DNA of 64,000 bases from Mesodorylaimus sp. YZB2_4 (Eukaryota; Nematoda; Enoplea; Dorylaimida; Dorylaimidae), in NCBI GenBank assembly GCA_030248295.1, contig JASANH010000908.1, positions 248,001 to 312,000 on the forward strand, given 5' to 3'. The position numbers and the translations under genes are program-made. Position 1 is the stretch's first letter. Every line of letters starts with the position of its first letter. Shown here one piece after another: positions 1 through 10,235 of this stretch. The notes below the pieces were generated by a model, which saw only the letters and a program-made list of their open reading frames with translations, did not search any database and was not told the origin of the DNA.

Positions 1-284
1 TCAACCACAAATCCCTGATGCTACTGAAACTAGAAAGAGATAGGACTTGCCAGGTTGTAGGAAACCCCACGAATGTATTGATTGACATGCATCGATTTCA
101 TTGTTATCAAATTTGTTTTGCAACGTCAAAAGCATTTATTTACGTTTGCAATAACATCCTGATTGAACTAAGGGTCAGCTTGAACTGAGGCCTAAGAGTC
201 AAACTTTTGAATTGGAAAGCCCGAGCCGGCCCTGAGAGAAACCCTGTCCGCGATGATCGATCCAAGTCCGATCTGACGTGCAAC

Positions 285-610
285 AATAAAGGCAGCCGAG
301 GTGATTCGGCATTCGCCCCTCCGTATTGCTTGGGAGGCTGGAGTCGTCCTATAGGTTCAATTCCCACTGAAGAAGCTCAGTTTGCGACCTAGCCAACCTG
401 TAGATAAACTCGCTGACCTTGCACGCCAGGGCGTGGGTGACTCCCCGGTACCTTCTACGGGGCAGGGGCGGGGCGGGGTAGGTGCTCCGATTGGAGAGAT
501 GGAACCAAAGCGAGAGGGCAGTCTTAGCTATCGAACACCGACAGCGTTCAAAGCCCACCCGCCATCGTGCGAGGAAGCCGGTGTCCAGTCCAGGATGCCC
601 TCGCCCCTCA
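285..610 (+). repeat. tRNA-derived SINE, copy 1 (degraded)
   Basis: This stretch resembles 13165-13450 along most of its length: shared blocks include the box B region, a cgccagg-cgtgggtgac block near 430 and a cccacccgccatcgt-cgaggaag block near 558. The internal RNA polymerase III box B (GTTCAATTC, 355-363) fits the GWTCRANNC consensus. The box A position is degenerate. The tail differs from copy 2, so this copy looks older. Confidence 0.6.
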
Positions 611-656
611 GATATCAGGTTTATCACGTGTCAATCCAGTTTGAAGCAGGTTCGCC

Positions 657-806
657 GAAATGGCGCTAATGGAAACAGCGCAAGTGCAAACGGCGCATCT
701 GAGGCACAGCGCAAGTGAGAGCGGCGGAACTGAGTGATGGCGCAGTCGGGAAATGGCGCAATCGGGATCAGCGCAAATCAAACAACGCCATTGGGAACGG
801 CGCACT
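657..806. repeat. GC-rich tandem array of about 15-bp units
   Basis: About ten degenerate copies of a 14-16-bp unit built around GGCGCA or AGCGCA followed by a G/A-rich spacer run head to tail. The array stands out in otherwise AT-rich DNA. It continues into a pair of inverted arms (676-699 and 808-817 against 901-934). Confidence 0.7.
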
Positions 807-807
807 T

Positions 808-934
808 GGCCTACACCCGCTGCAGCTGTCTGCATAGTACTTCAACTGCCATGTTCTGTTTCAGTACAGTAAAACCTATTATTTTCGGGGGTCAATTTTT
901 GGTGTAGGCCGATGCGCCGTTTCCAGTTGCGCTG
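808..934. repeat. inverted-repeat arm closing the tandem array
   Basis: GGCCTACACC at 808-817 is inverted exactly at 901-910. The next 24 bases (911-934) are the reverse complement of 676-699 with two mismatches. The segment could fold into a long imperfect hairpin with a loop near 818-900. No terminal target duplication was found, so the class of element is unknown. Confidence 0.6.
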
Positions 935-940
935 GGGAAT

Positions 941-1060
941 AAAAGTTTCGAAGTGGTGAGCATAGCCGACTGAATAAGGCTGCAGACACCATTAAGACAC
1001 CCGTCGTCTGCTTCACTTGCGCAGTGAAGGATGTTTGAAAGGTGACCGCTGTACATAACA
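941..1060 (-). pseudogene. duplicated fragment of the neighbouring four-unit gene
   Basis: About 120 bases closely match 2579-2699, which lies inside the second unit of the protein encoded at 1477-3147. Several substitutions and small indels interrupt the reading frame, so it is a dead fragment. It starts seven bases after the inverted-repeat arm ending at 934, suggesting that the duplication and the repeat have a common origin. Confidence 0.75.
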
Positions 1061-1476
1061 TACCTACTGCACTACTCCTGGCGCAAAGATTAACGAACAT
1101 TTGAGTACGTAATATCTGCTTTCTTTATCCTCCCAAGAGTCCACGATCAAATAATCGCTCAATCACCCTTCCATATAAAATTAGCATTCGGCCTACTCCA
1201 TCAATTTACAACGAAATCTGGCAAGCAACGGGCTCTTCCATCTCGCCCACGCAGTTGTTTTCACCTGCCCAAATTAATTATACATACTCTCATAGCAACG
1301 GGTCAATTGGCCAAACCATGTTTGCATTGTTCTTTGAACAAACGGGCCTAATCTATGTTTTGATGAAAATATGTAAAAACAAGAACAGTAAAAATAGCAT
1401 GCGTCATTATTTACATAACCTTCTCGTCTACTTTTTTAGTCACTTGACGAGGACTGTGATCGAATTACGAATAAAG

Positions 1477-3147
1477 TCATTGGCCAGCCCTGGCCAGTGA
1501 ATTATGCCTCGATCCATTGACATTTGCTAAAATTAGACTGTTTACATCCAATGGCATACTTTCCTCGCCAGCCGTCACGCAACTGCCGCAAGATCTGCCT
1601 GAATTATTTCTGACAGTCGATCCACTCGACGGTTTCCTTTTGTACTTGACCCTTGCAGCCAAATCCAAGCTGATCACCGTATCCCAACCGCGAAATCTCA
1701 ATGCTATCAATAATTTTTGCAGCAGAGCACGAGCTTCTAAGTGGTCATAATCGGTTGCTTTATTTTCACGATGTCCACTTATCTGATTATTATTTTGATA
1801 GTTGGCCAAACTAATTGTGCACCAGGGATCGCCTCGTAGGGTCAAAAATGGCCAGCCCCCTTTCGCGTTAATTTTCGATACTTTGCCTTTCAGGTTGGAA
1901 GGTCTGCAGACTAGATCTAGGACGTAATCGCGTAGATCTTCTTCAGCATTGATCAAATGTAATTCATTCGAGTCAAGCAGTCCTAAACACATGTGAGGCC
2001 GATAGGCTGGTTTTTCTTTCCTCAAAATAATAGAACTTCGATCCTTAAATGTGCGTGTCATTTGCACACTGGCCACGGGTTTCCAACCGCGAGCCAGATA
2101 TGTCTGTAAGAGAGTGGAGACCATTGAGTAACTCTGTACTGCATCGGCCGCGCGTGATGCCCAGGGGAAAGTACTAAATTGAAATTCGTGCCAGTTCGGA
2201 TAAACTGATTCCGATTCGACTCCTTGGGGTAAATGTTGGTTTAATAAGAGTCTGGTCACGTCCACAAGATCTTTGGGTGCTTCGTATAGACGTAATAAAT
2301 CCCAACGATTAGCACTTATCATACAGTATGTTTCTAAGTGATGCGCAGGTTTGCAATTGGACTTAATAAAAAATAATGTATCAGCATTTCCACGAAGATC
2401 GATACAAATCGATAATCGATAACCGCGATTTTCCAATTGCCATACAATTTCTAAGAGAAATCGACGACTCAAGATTGAATCAGGCAAAGTAACAGTGCGC
2501 CACAGATTACAAGAGACCGTTAGTTTGCGAGTGCGATCAGAAGATGACATTGAGGTGATTTCAATCTTTTCCACATGTAAAAGTTTCGAAGTGGTGAGCA
2601 GAGCCGACTGGATGAGGCTGCAAATACTATCGAGACACCCGTCGTCGTTGCTTGTCACTTGCACAGTGAATGGTGTTTGAAAGGTGACAGATACAACATC
2701 GGCATTTTCGCACTCCGAATTCGATATAGAAGGTGAATGAATCGATTTTTGAAAATAGCATGTCGAAAGATCACAAAATGGGGACAGATTTACGGCCAAA
2801 TGTGGTTGCCAATGTTGATTATGTAATGCAGCCAAAAAGTGACAGAAAGACACATCGATCGATTGAGTGCCTTCTTCAACATTTGATTGGTCTGAAAATG
2901 GCGATCCAGAGAATTCAATTTCGTAACAGTTGGCATGCCAAATCGGCCTCACACATTTTGCTGTTTCACCAAGAATCTGTAACAAATCTTGTAAGATTTC
3001 TCGAGGAGCATCGACCACTTGTAATAAATTTGGGGCTCGAATATTAATAAAGAAGCGATCAGTCGGCGATTGAAGCCATTTATGGATTTCCTCATCAAAA
3101 TTTTCACAATTCTTTTTCCCAGTCTCTGTCGAATGTGAACCACCCAT
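1477..3147 (-). CDS. unrecognised four-unit protein, predicted N-myristoylated
   Basis: An uninterrupted reading frame of 556 codons plus stop. I chose the ATG at 3147 because it gives Met-Gly-Gly-Ser-His-Ser, which fits the N-myristoylation pattern MGxxxS/T; an upstream in-frame Met at 3168 would add seven residues and bury it. The protein is four similar segments of about 120-140 residues. Each ends in a stretch of the form two leucines, a few residues, then a Gly-Trp/Gly-Tyr/His-Trp turn, a hydrophobic strand and a charged end (for example ARGWKPVASVQMTR, RFRGWDTVISLDLAAR and ENRGYRLSICIDLRG). There is no signal peptide or membrane segment. I do not recognise the family; the lipid anchor suggests the inner face of a membrane. 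No intron is apparent, which is unusual beside its multi-exon neighbours. Confidence 0.75.
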   Translation of the reverse strand: MGGSHSTETGKKNCENFDEEIHKWLQSPTDRFFINIRAPNLLQVVDAPREILQDLLQILGETAKCVRPIWHANCYEIEFSGSPFSDQSNVEEGTQSIDVSFCHFLAALHNQHWQPHLAVNLSPFCDLSTCYFQKSIHSPSISNSECENADVVSVTFQTPFTVQVTSNDDGCLDSICSLIQSALLTTSKLLHVEKIEITSMSSSDRTRKLTVSCNLWRTVTLPDSILSRRFLLEIVWQLENRGYRLSICIDLRGNADTLFFIKSNCKPAHHLETYCMISANRWDLLRLYEAPKDLVDVTRLLLNQHLPQGVESESVYPNWHEFQFSTFPWASRAADAVQSYSMVSTLLQTYLARGWKPVASVQMTRTFKDRSSIILRKEKPAYRPHMCLGLLDSNELHLINAEEDLRDYVLDLVCRPSNLKGKVSKINAKGGWPFLTLRGDPWCTISLANYQNNNQISGHRENKATDYDHLEARALLQKLLIALRFRGWDTVISLDLAARVKYKRKPSSGSTVRNNSGRSCGSCVTAGEESMPLDVNSLILANVNGSRHNSLARAGQ

Positions 3148-3169
3148 CGTGAGGAAAAAAGTTTTCACC

Positions 3170-4640
3170 TTACAGCCGAATGTATCGCGTGCTTTAAGGT
3201 TAGGGCGTTTTTAAGACGAAACTGCCGTTTGATGAACTCGAAGAACGATGAACAGCTGGCCTGAACTCGTTCCACAAATCGACTCTCCAAACCTATTCCT
3301 CATAGCCTTCTACTTTCCGGCTTGGTGGTGGCCTTTTTCTTCTGGGCTCAGCGAAATGTCTAAACTGCACGTTTCGAATTTCTATGCACTGGCAGCATAC
3401 AAACGGGCGGCTTCTTGGATCACCCTCGCCGTCGTTATTACCTCGGCAGTCGGGCCAAAACCGACGCGTCGCCTTGACGCTTAGCTAACGAGAAAACATT
3501 CATGACAAAAGGCCCGAGCGCAGAAGACAGTGGAAATAAATCACCTGGTGGTCCCTAGAAAACACCATCCTTTTTTCACAGACTATTCTTTAGGAACACT
3601 TATACCTAAATTGAACTGGTTCCGGGCTCGTGTCGCGACTAGAGGCTAGACACTCATCCGGAAGCTCAGGTAGACGGAAATACAATTAGAGAATGTCCAA
3701 GAAGGCTTATTGTCTCCTTTTCCAGACTCGCTTCCCAATTTCGTTTCTTTTTTTTAAAATCAGCTTTGCGACTCGAGAATAACAATCTAAATAGATGTAA
3801 AAATAGACGCATAAAAGTATTTTGGAATGACTCAAGGGCAAAGAATGTGGTCAATAAAGAAGCATTTGCAGAATTCCGAGCGTAATTGGGAAAATAATGT
3901 TCACGTCAGCTGTTGTCCAAAAGTCAGCCACACGCAACGATGGCTATTGGTAGCATGACAAATTTGACTCTGGAGAGCCTGTTCACAAACAAACTCCAAT
4001 AACTCACGTTGCGGGGGCGTTGATGGGACGTGGGTGGCTACTAGTCGACACGGTTCCCACGAGCATATATTTGGCACTAACCTATTTCTAGTCTCGTATA
4101 TTCTTGATCAACACTCAACTCGAAACGCAATTTGGCTAGCAAGTAGGAAAAGCTGACCAATATATTGCGTCTGGCGGCCATGCGTAAACTAGTGCGCTAT
4201 AACTAGATGAGCTTCGCCTCGAGGAGGTTTCACAAACTGGCATGTTGAGACTACCAAACCTTCTTGCTTGATTGGATTCGAGATTGTGTTGTGATAAACG
4301 TGTTGTTTTTTTAATTTATCGACTTGGAAAATAAGCCAAGTTTATCATGTTTAGACCGTTCTCTTATTTTGATGAAAAATAGTTTTTTCTATCCAAATAT
4401 AGTCGAAACGTTCTTTAGATGAAATCAAGAAAATTTTTCGTACCCGGCTGCTTCTCTGGAAACTTTGCTCACTATATGTTCGGAACGTATGCATATGAAT
4501 ATGCTGGGAAGTATTTTGCGTGCCGGGGATAGAATGCTCTTAATAGCCTGCAACAGTTTCCATGAAGTCAAATACTAGTCAGCCCAAAGTCTTGTCATTA
4601 CTCGCACCATATACGGTATACCAGGGCCTACAAGAAGCTT
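3170..4640. other. intergenic, no gene supported
   Basis: Only short ORFs without recognisable domains occur here, including a 78-codon plus-strand ORF at 3248-3484 that begins divergently from the four-unit gene. The rest is AT-rich with no repeat that I could match inside the window. Confidence 0.4.
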
Positions 4641-4725
4641 TAGCCATTAGCGGGAATCGAACCCGCGTCGTAGGGTCATTGGTTTGGTGTGCTGTATCCA
4701 TATAATGCAAAGAAGACATTTGGCA
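4640..4725 (-). pseudogene. tRNA-like remnant with intact T-arm
   Basis: The minus strand has a perfect five-base-pair T-arm with a TTCGATT loop at 4650-4666, including a box B match (GGTTCGATTCC). The expected acceptor-stem partner and a pairing anticodon stem are not visible upstream. It is more likely a tRNA-derived repeat head or decayed tRNA than a working gene. Confidence 0.35.
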
Positions 4726-4816
4726 CAGGACATAATGGATGTTCAAATGGATTTTTTAAATGTCTTATTTTTTCGCCAATTGATGTGTAATTAAATCCTA
4801 GTGTTTATTCAAGTCT

Positions 4817-4885
4817 CCACCCCCCCTCCCCCCCGAATAGCTACTGTCCGAGCCCTTCCGAATGACCCCCCCCCCCCTAAAAGGC
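4817..4885. repeat. cytosine-run low-complexity tract
   Basis: Two C-rich tracts (near 4819-4834 and 4866-4879) contain runs of six to fourteen cytosines. The opposite strand therefore carries G-runs with quadruplex potential. No gene overlaps. Confidence 0.7.
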
Positions 4886-5233
4886 CCCCGTTTGAGAGCC
4901 TGGCCAAGTCTATTGCATGAGAGGATATGCGCAATATAAATATCTGCGTGTGATCCATATCGTTTGTTTGTGTGTGCGATGCATGGGTCACTGGGCATCG
5001 ACCGATCCGGCCCTAGGCATGGATCCCGATCCCGATTCCGCTTCATAAAATACAAGATTGGTGGGGATGACGGCATTGGCACTGAATCCTCACCAACCTG
5101 CCTTATTTCTTCTCTGTAACTCTATCAGACCACTCCAAAGACACAGGAGACATAACCAGCGCCTAAAGTGGATTAAATGCTGATTTGAGAGAAAAAACGG
5201 GGCTTTCTCATTAGTATGCCACATTTTATTATT

Positions 5234-6100
5234 TCAGAGCAGAGCAGATCGGATCGGGAATGATCCGCCGATGATCGGCGACAAAAAGTTTTCGCTGCTG
5301 GCGATATGGTCGATGCTGGCTAAGCCAACACCTTGGGCGCTCCCTGAGCCACTGATGCCAATGGCTGATATTGCCACGAACTTTGATTCTTCGAGTACCG
5401 ATTTCTTCCCATGTCCTAAGTCATATTCTCTCTTGACACTGCTGTTTTCGATTCCTGCTACCACATATAGTGAAGGGGCAGTGATCCAGTCTGGAGAATG
5501 TTAACCTTATGATATAGAAATTTTCGACCCTTCTGAAGTAAAGTCCCACTTGCCTCGAAGTCTGGGATTAGGACTGAGGGTCAAGCTTGGGCTGAGTCTG
5601 GGATCAGGCTGGTATGCTGTGCGGTTAAAGGTAGTACTATGGAGTCAGGGGGACTGTTGTGCAGGAGTATCCAATATGTGCTATGTAGGGCAGAAGATGG
5701 GTTTGTCAGCGTGAGTACGACTCCTCTTGGCGAAGCATAAATCTCTGTACACTCAGGCTTTAACGTGGGGCCACTGTTGGCAGTGCCTGTGCATGTACAG
5801 CAGCCTGTAAAATTAGGGCCAAGCATACAGTGTGATGTAGTTGTGTAGGATTGCGTCAGTGAACATGGTACACGTATTTTTCTTTCACAGAGTCTTCTTC
5901 CAGCTATGGAACTCAAAATAAATGAGTGAATCGCCAGGAGTGAATCACTTCTGATCCTAATATACAGTATATAGATAAAAATCAAAACCACCGCTTCGCC
6001 TCGATTCTGAATCGCATATAGTGTAACCAGCGCATACATGGTGGGGGACGTGAGGAGCAAAGTCTCTGGGAACATCTCCGACCAGGAGTACTTTCCAGGC
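5234..6100 (-). CDS. possible two-exon secreted protein (tentative)
   Basis: Two minus-strand stretches look coding but are not proven. The lower one (5234-5494) follows a good acceptor (ATTCTCCAG), reads about 86 open codons rich in Ser, Gly and Ile, and stops at 5234. The upper one follows an acceptor-like TTCCATAG near 5906 and reads a cysteine-rich segment (CERKIRVPC, then GCCTCTG) to a stop at 5581. A hydrophobic stretch precedes it in the same frame and could be a signal peptide. I could not find a donor that joins the two in phase, so they may be separate or spurious. Function unknown. Confidence 0.3.
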
Positions 6101-6164
6101 AAGCTGGAAAGACTGCTGAGCGGACTGGTCCGCCGGGAAAGAGGGTCGCTCCCCTGACCGCCAA

Positions 6165-7691
6165 TCAGAATCTAGTAATTTGAATATCTGGACCCATGTC
6201 CTCCTCCTGATCCCCATGTCCTTCTTCGCGACAGATGACATCCTTGTGCAAAAATTCACTCATCAAAGCCATGCCCCCGATTGCATAACCGCACAGCAAT
6301 GCCCAGAATACCAACTGCAGGCTCATAGTGTGCACTTTGTTCAGTGGGGATCCGTTTTCTTGTTGCTGTTGTTCCAGCTGAAGGGCAGCCATACTCTGAT
6401 CAGATTGGTGTTCGCATCGTCGCCCAGATCCATATTTTTCTTGCAGTCGTTCCACGTAGTAGCCTTGTTCCAAAAAGTTAAGGATAACTTTTGTGAACAA
6501 AGCCGCGTGCGGACTTCCAGCTCTGAACGCATAACTGAGTGCTTGGGCCTTGCCTAACCTAATGATAGTCACATTGCAATCGCCACCCGCCAGTGATCCT
6601 AACGTGATATGGGACCCGTACAAAAGTACTTCTTCGGGCATACCCCACTCGATTTCCGTCATTGCTGAGCTCACGTTCCTGACGAAAAATGGCCGCGCAG
6701 CTGCCTCAGATTTTCGAAAAGACTCGTACAAATGTGATGAAACCGATGGCCAATCATCTAATTGCCTCAAAAAATATGCATCGTGGCCAATGGCCATCAG
6801 TCGAGATTCGGGTCTCTGCAACAAGAAATTTCCAAATTCATCCATGTTCTCAAATGGCTTGACCATTTCGGGTGCCATTCTCCTGCTAACCAGGCAAGCC
6901 GAATACGTGGTGCAAAGTAGAACTGATGCAAAGCCCCACGCGAACACCAAAACTCGCCTCGACCATTCGACTATTGGTTGGTCAAAACTGGAATTGCGCT
7001 GGCAAAGGACGCCAGCCTGGTAAATGGAAGTGCTCTCCACTTCGCGACAATACAATGACCAAAACGACCCCCGTCCGCTCCTGCCCTTCCCACTTCGTTG
7101 TCTTCTCCTCGAACACGCAGCCACGAAACGACACGCCGCATCAGCGAACACTACTGCCAACAGGGTCAGGATTATAGCTGCCCATACGAGTGGGTGGAAT
7201 GGCTTGACCAGGAAAGTGTCATCATTGGGGTGCACGAACTGGGTCTTCATCAATACTGAATCCTCGGCAGAGAAGACAGGTAGGGTGTGGACCAGAGGTG
7301 ATTTGGTGTTGGTGGTGTGGTCAACTGCGAAAATTGGCAGCGTGGTATCAAATTCTTTACTGAGAATAGATTCCTTGAGTACCGACTGCGGATCCGTTGA
7401 ATATAGATTTGGTTCGTTCGATGATGTCGTCCAATTTAATAATTTCCATTCGCAAGTGAGTCCTAGTCGTTCGCATACTGCACTCGTAAACTCAATTCCT
7501 AAACCAGGTTTGGCCAAGCAGGCTGGACTGTTGGGTGTGTAGAAGAAACAAGGATTGGCCCAAGGTTGTAAGGGCGGTACACCAACTCTGAGATATGGAT
7601 GATTCCGCTGGGCATTTCGCAGTAATTTTAGTTCTTCTGGTAGCCATCCATCAGGCGCATATTGAATTTTCCGTACTGTCATGTGAGACAT
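6165..7691 (-). CDS. ionotropic glutamate receptor-like channel subunit
   Basis: The 508-codon frame (from the ATG at 7691) has the layout of a ligand-gated glutamate receptor without an amino-terminal domain. There is a first ligand-binding half (residues about 30-155), membrane segment 1 (WAAIILTLLAVVFADAA), a Ser/Arg/Gly-rich loop where the pore helix should be, membrane segment 3 (VLVFAWGFASVLLCTTYSA), a second ligand-binding half and a last membrane helix (LQLVFWALLCGYAIGGMAL). The receptor signature SYTANLAAF is represented only by TTYSACLVS, so gating and permeation are uncertain. No signal peptide starts the frame; GTG at 7703 and ATGs at 7691 and 7682 are in frame, and an unseen upstream exon may supply the true start. 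It belongs with the divergent nematode receptor-like (IR-type) members rather than AMPA or kainate receptors. Confidence 0.75.
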   Translation of the reverse strand: MSHMTVRKIQYAPDGWLPEELKLLRNAQRNHPYLRVGVPPLQPWANPCFFYTPNSPACLAKPGLGIEFTSAVCERLGLTCEWKLLNWTTSSNEPNLYSTDPQSVLKESILSKEFDTTLPIFAVDHTTNTKSPLVHTLPVFSAEDSVLMKTQFVHPNDDTFLVKPFHPLVWAAIILTLLAVVFADAACRFVAACSRRRQRSGKGRSGRGSFWSLYCREVESTSIYQAGVLCQRNSSFDQPIVEWSRRVLVFAWGFASVLLCTTYSACLVSRRMAPEMVKPFENMDEFGNFLLQRPESRLMAIGHDAYFLRQLDDWPSVSSHLYESFRKSEAAARPFFVRNVSSAMTEIEWGMPEEVLLYGSHITLGSLAGGDCNVTIIRLGKAQALSYAFRAGSPHAALFTKVILNFLEQGYYVERLQEKYGSGRRCEHQSDQSMAALQLEQQQQENGSPLNKVHTMSLQLVFWALLCGYAIGGMALMSEFLHKDVICREEGHGDQEEDMGPDIQITRF

Positions 7692-7709
7692 GGTTCGGGT
7701 CACAAGAAT

Positions 7710-10100
7710 AAGCAGTCACTTGTCCACTGGAACCTGCCAAATAACAGCTTCTTTTATGCCCATTTGCTTTTTGTTCGAATAAAACAGATCTGACTCACTA
7801 TCGGACAGATTTTAGTGGCATCCTGTGAAAAATGCCCCACGTCACACTCAGATTAATGGACGCTTCCGGCAGGGAGTGGGTGAAGTCTTCCGGCTACGTG
7901 GGCTCTACATTAGGTTCTAGAGAATTGTACTTGGTGTTGGAGTGATAATACGATACATACGGGCGTGCCACATACGATGTCACCATTATCATATGCACTG
8001 CGATTGCATGTAGCTGTTTTGAGTTCGCCTAAAGAGCAACTGATGAAGTCCGTGCGTTGCAGTTTTTGTGCAAGGCATGGACTGCAAGGAAGTTACAGGC
8101 GGCCTCTCATCCAGCAGCGTGGAACAACACCTGCTGACATGTTATGGACAGTTTCCTTATGGAAGAAATCGGGCGCCATACAGCTATGCAGGTGCAAGTA
8201 AGGACTGTTCAGACCTCGTAACAAGCATTCCCAGGTTGTCGGACATCGTTATCTGACTTCGTGGCCTGGTATGGCTTCAGGCTTAGGGGTCTGCCTCCAA
8301 CGCTGGCGGTGTACTCACGAGTGAAGTGTGCCCAGTTACCAGTTATAAAGGTGGTGCAACAGGCTGAATGGCCCTACATTGGAGAAGGTAGATGGGGGGA
8401 GGGGGCTGATGGTCTCAAAAACACGCCCGACAAGCCTCCTAGTCGCAGGAGCAAGAGATATGAACCCGACGGGTTTATGCGTCGCCCGGAGAGAGTGTAT
8501 CGAGTGGCCGACGAAGGCAATCCAATACAAACAACCATCCTCAGGCCAAACACGCCTATTACAGTATCCCGACGAGCAACAACTGCCAGGTCCGACAGCC
8601 ACCGAATATTCTAGATGAATAGAAGAACTAGATAGAATAGTGATGACCTGTAATGTTCAATTATATGCAAACCGGACTAGTTGAAAGGGCTTTCTGGGCG
8701 GTGCCGTGGCCTAATAAAGACCTAGTCACATCTTCACTCTCGAGTGCATGCTAACTAAATGTACTGTACGAGTATGCACTTATAGACCCTGCTTACACGA
8801 TTTCAAAGTTCTAATATGTGAGTGGGGCGGACCCTTTGGCGAAAGTTTTGCATCCAGAGCCGAGGTAGGGGCTACCATCCAATAGACCCGCGTCCCAAGG
8901 CTTATATGAGTGGAGGCCACTATGTTCAAAACAGCACACCGGAGTTCAAAGCCATATTTTACTCACCGCCCAAGCAAATACATGCACTCTAGGAGCGTGA
9001 GACAGCTTTGGTGCGGGGGTTAAGAAATGAGTAGCCCATCATTTGGTTTCGCCTCGTTGTTTCTGCTATACGTACAATCAATGTCTGTCCCAGCAAAGAC
9101 GCTCTTCGCCACACTTTACAGGCACACCAACATGACATGGCATAACCTACCCCTGTCTCCTTTAGGATGCAGAACTGGCCTGAACTGATGAAATTTATAA
9201 TAGTGCAATTGTGCTGCCCTCTGCCCTCGTCTTCTTTAAGAGAGCCCTATTTTCGTATGGGTGCAGCATGTTTTCGCACACGCCTGGAACAACAAGAATG
9301 ATGATATCCTTCGAAAGCAACCCAGCAACCTGAGCAAACACGTGGTTTACACGTTTGCAAGGCAAAGTGCACGCACACGAAGGCTATTACATTGAATGCA
9401 TTGCTGATTGTGATTCACTCGAAAAAAGCAAAAATGTACTGCGCAAATTCAAGTCATTTGCATCGATAAGTGCATTAGATCGAGGTGCTGGTATCTCTTG
9501 TGTTGTCCCCCGCCGCACTGTCATGACATTGCCCTTTCTGAAAATAACGAGACAAATAAAAAGTTTGAAGGTCCAAGAATAAATCACAGATAAAAATCGA
9601 CACCCACTCAAACTCAGATGTTTGTTAGGCCTGATATTTCATCATCTTTTCAAGATCGAAGCAAACATCAGTTGGACATAGGACGTGGCGGTGCACCCAT
9701 CTACGTATTTATGCTTCACGTTTTTAGGCCAAGGTCATTTGCAAGTGACGTACAGTAAAAAACTCAAAGATTGTCAGTTCTAGTCAGTCGCTAAGAGAGA
9801 TGAGCAACCAGAAATCCAGGTCGGGCCAGGCTGGAATGCCTGTACTGTATGCAGTTATAAACGCCATGCCTGGACTGCACGTTGTCATAAACCAGTTTTA
9901 GTTTGCAGTCTAGCCCCAGAAATCTAGACTTTGGGGATCGTCCTGTTGTGGGCTGGTCGATCAGGGTGGCGATCTTATTTAAGTTATAGACAGTGAGCAG
10001 ATGACAAATCGATGCCCTCAACAAACAACGTAACTTCGAGTCCGTGTTCCAGACGGTTCAGCGCCTGAAGGCACCTGGACGAGCGTGCCATCCGCCCACC
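7710..10100. other. intergenic, no gene supported
   Basis: Several ORFs of 60-117 codons overlap in different frames around 7965-8620 without recognisable motifs. GTGGCCTAAT-like segments near 8703 recur near 23699 and 34330. I see nothing else. Confidence 0.4.
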
Positions 10101-10108
10101 GAAAATGG

Positions 10109-10116
10109 TATATAAG
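10109..10116 (+). promoter_or_regulatory. TATA box of the serpin gene
   Basis: TATATAAG lies 120 bases upstream of the serpin ATG at 10236. Transcription would be expected to start about 25-35 bases downstream, giving a 5' leader of roughly 90 bases. Confidence 0.55.
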
Positions 10117-10235
10117 CAGGTGGATGGACGAGTCAAGTTGTCCGTACCCAACGGTTCCTATACGGTGACGTCGTACGCCTTCTCCAAGCTGATCATTTCC
10201 GTTTGCTCTCGTCTACAGTATACACAATACTGAAG

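Noticed and set aside
8261-8618. Overlapping plus ORFs of 117 and 79 codons and a minus ORF of 88 codons
   Set aside because: Three frames open at once in a GC-richer patch, no motif, no splice context; probably old repeat.
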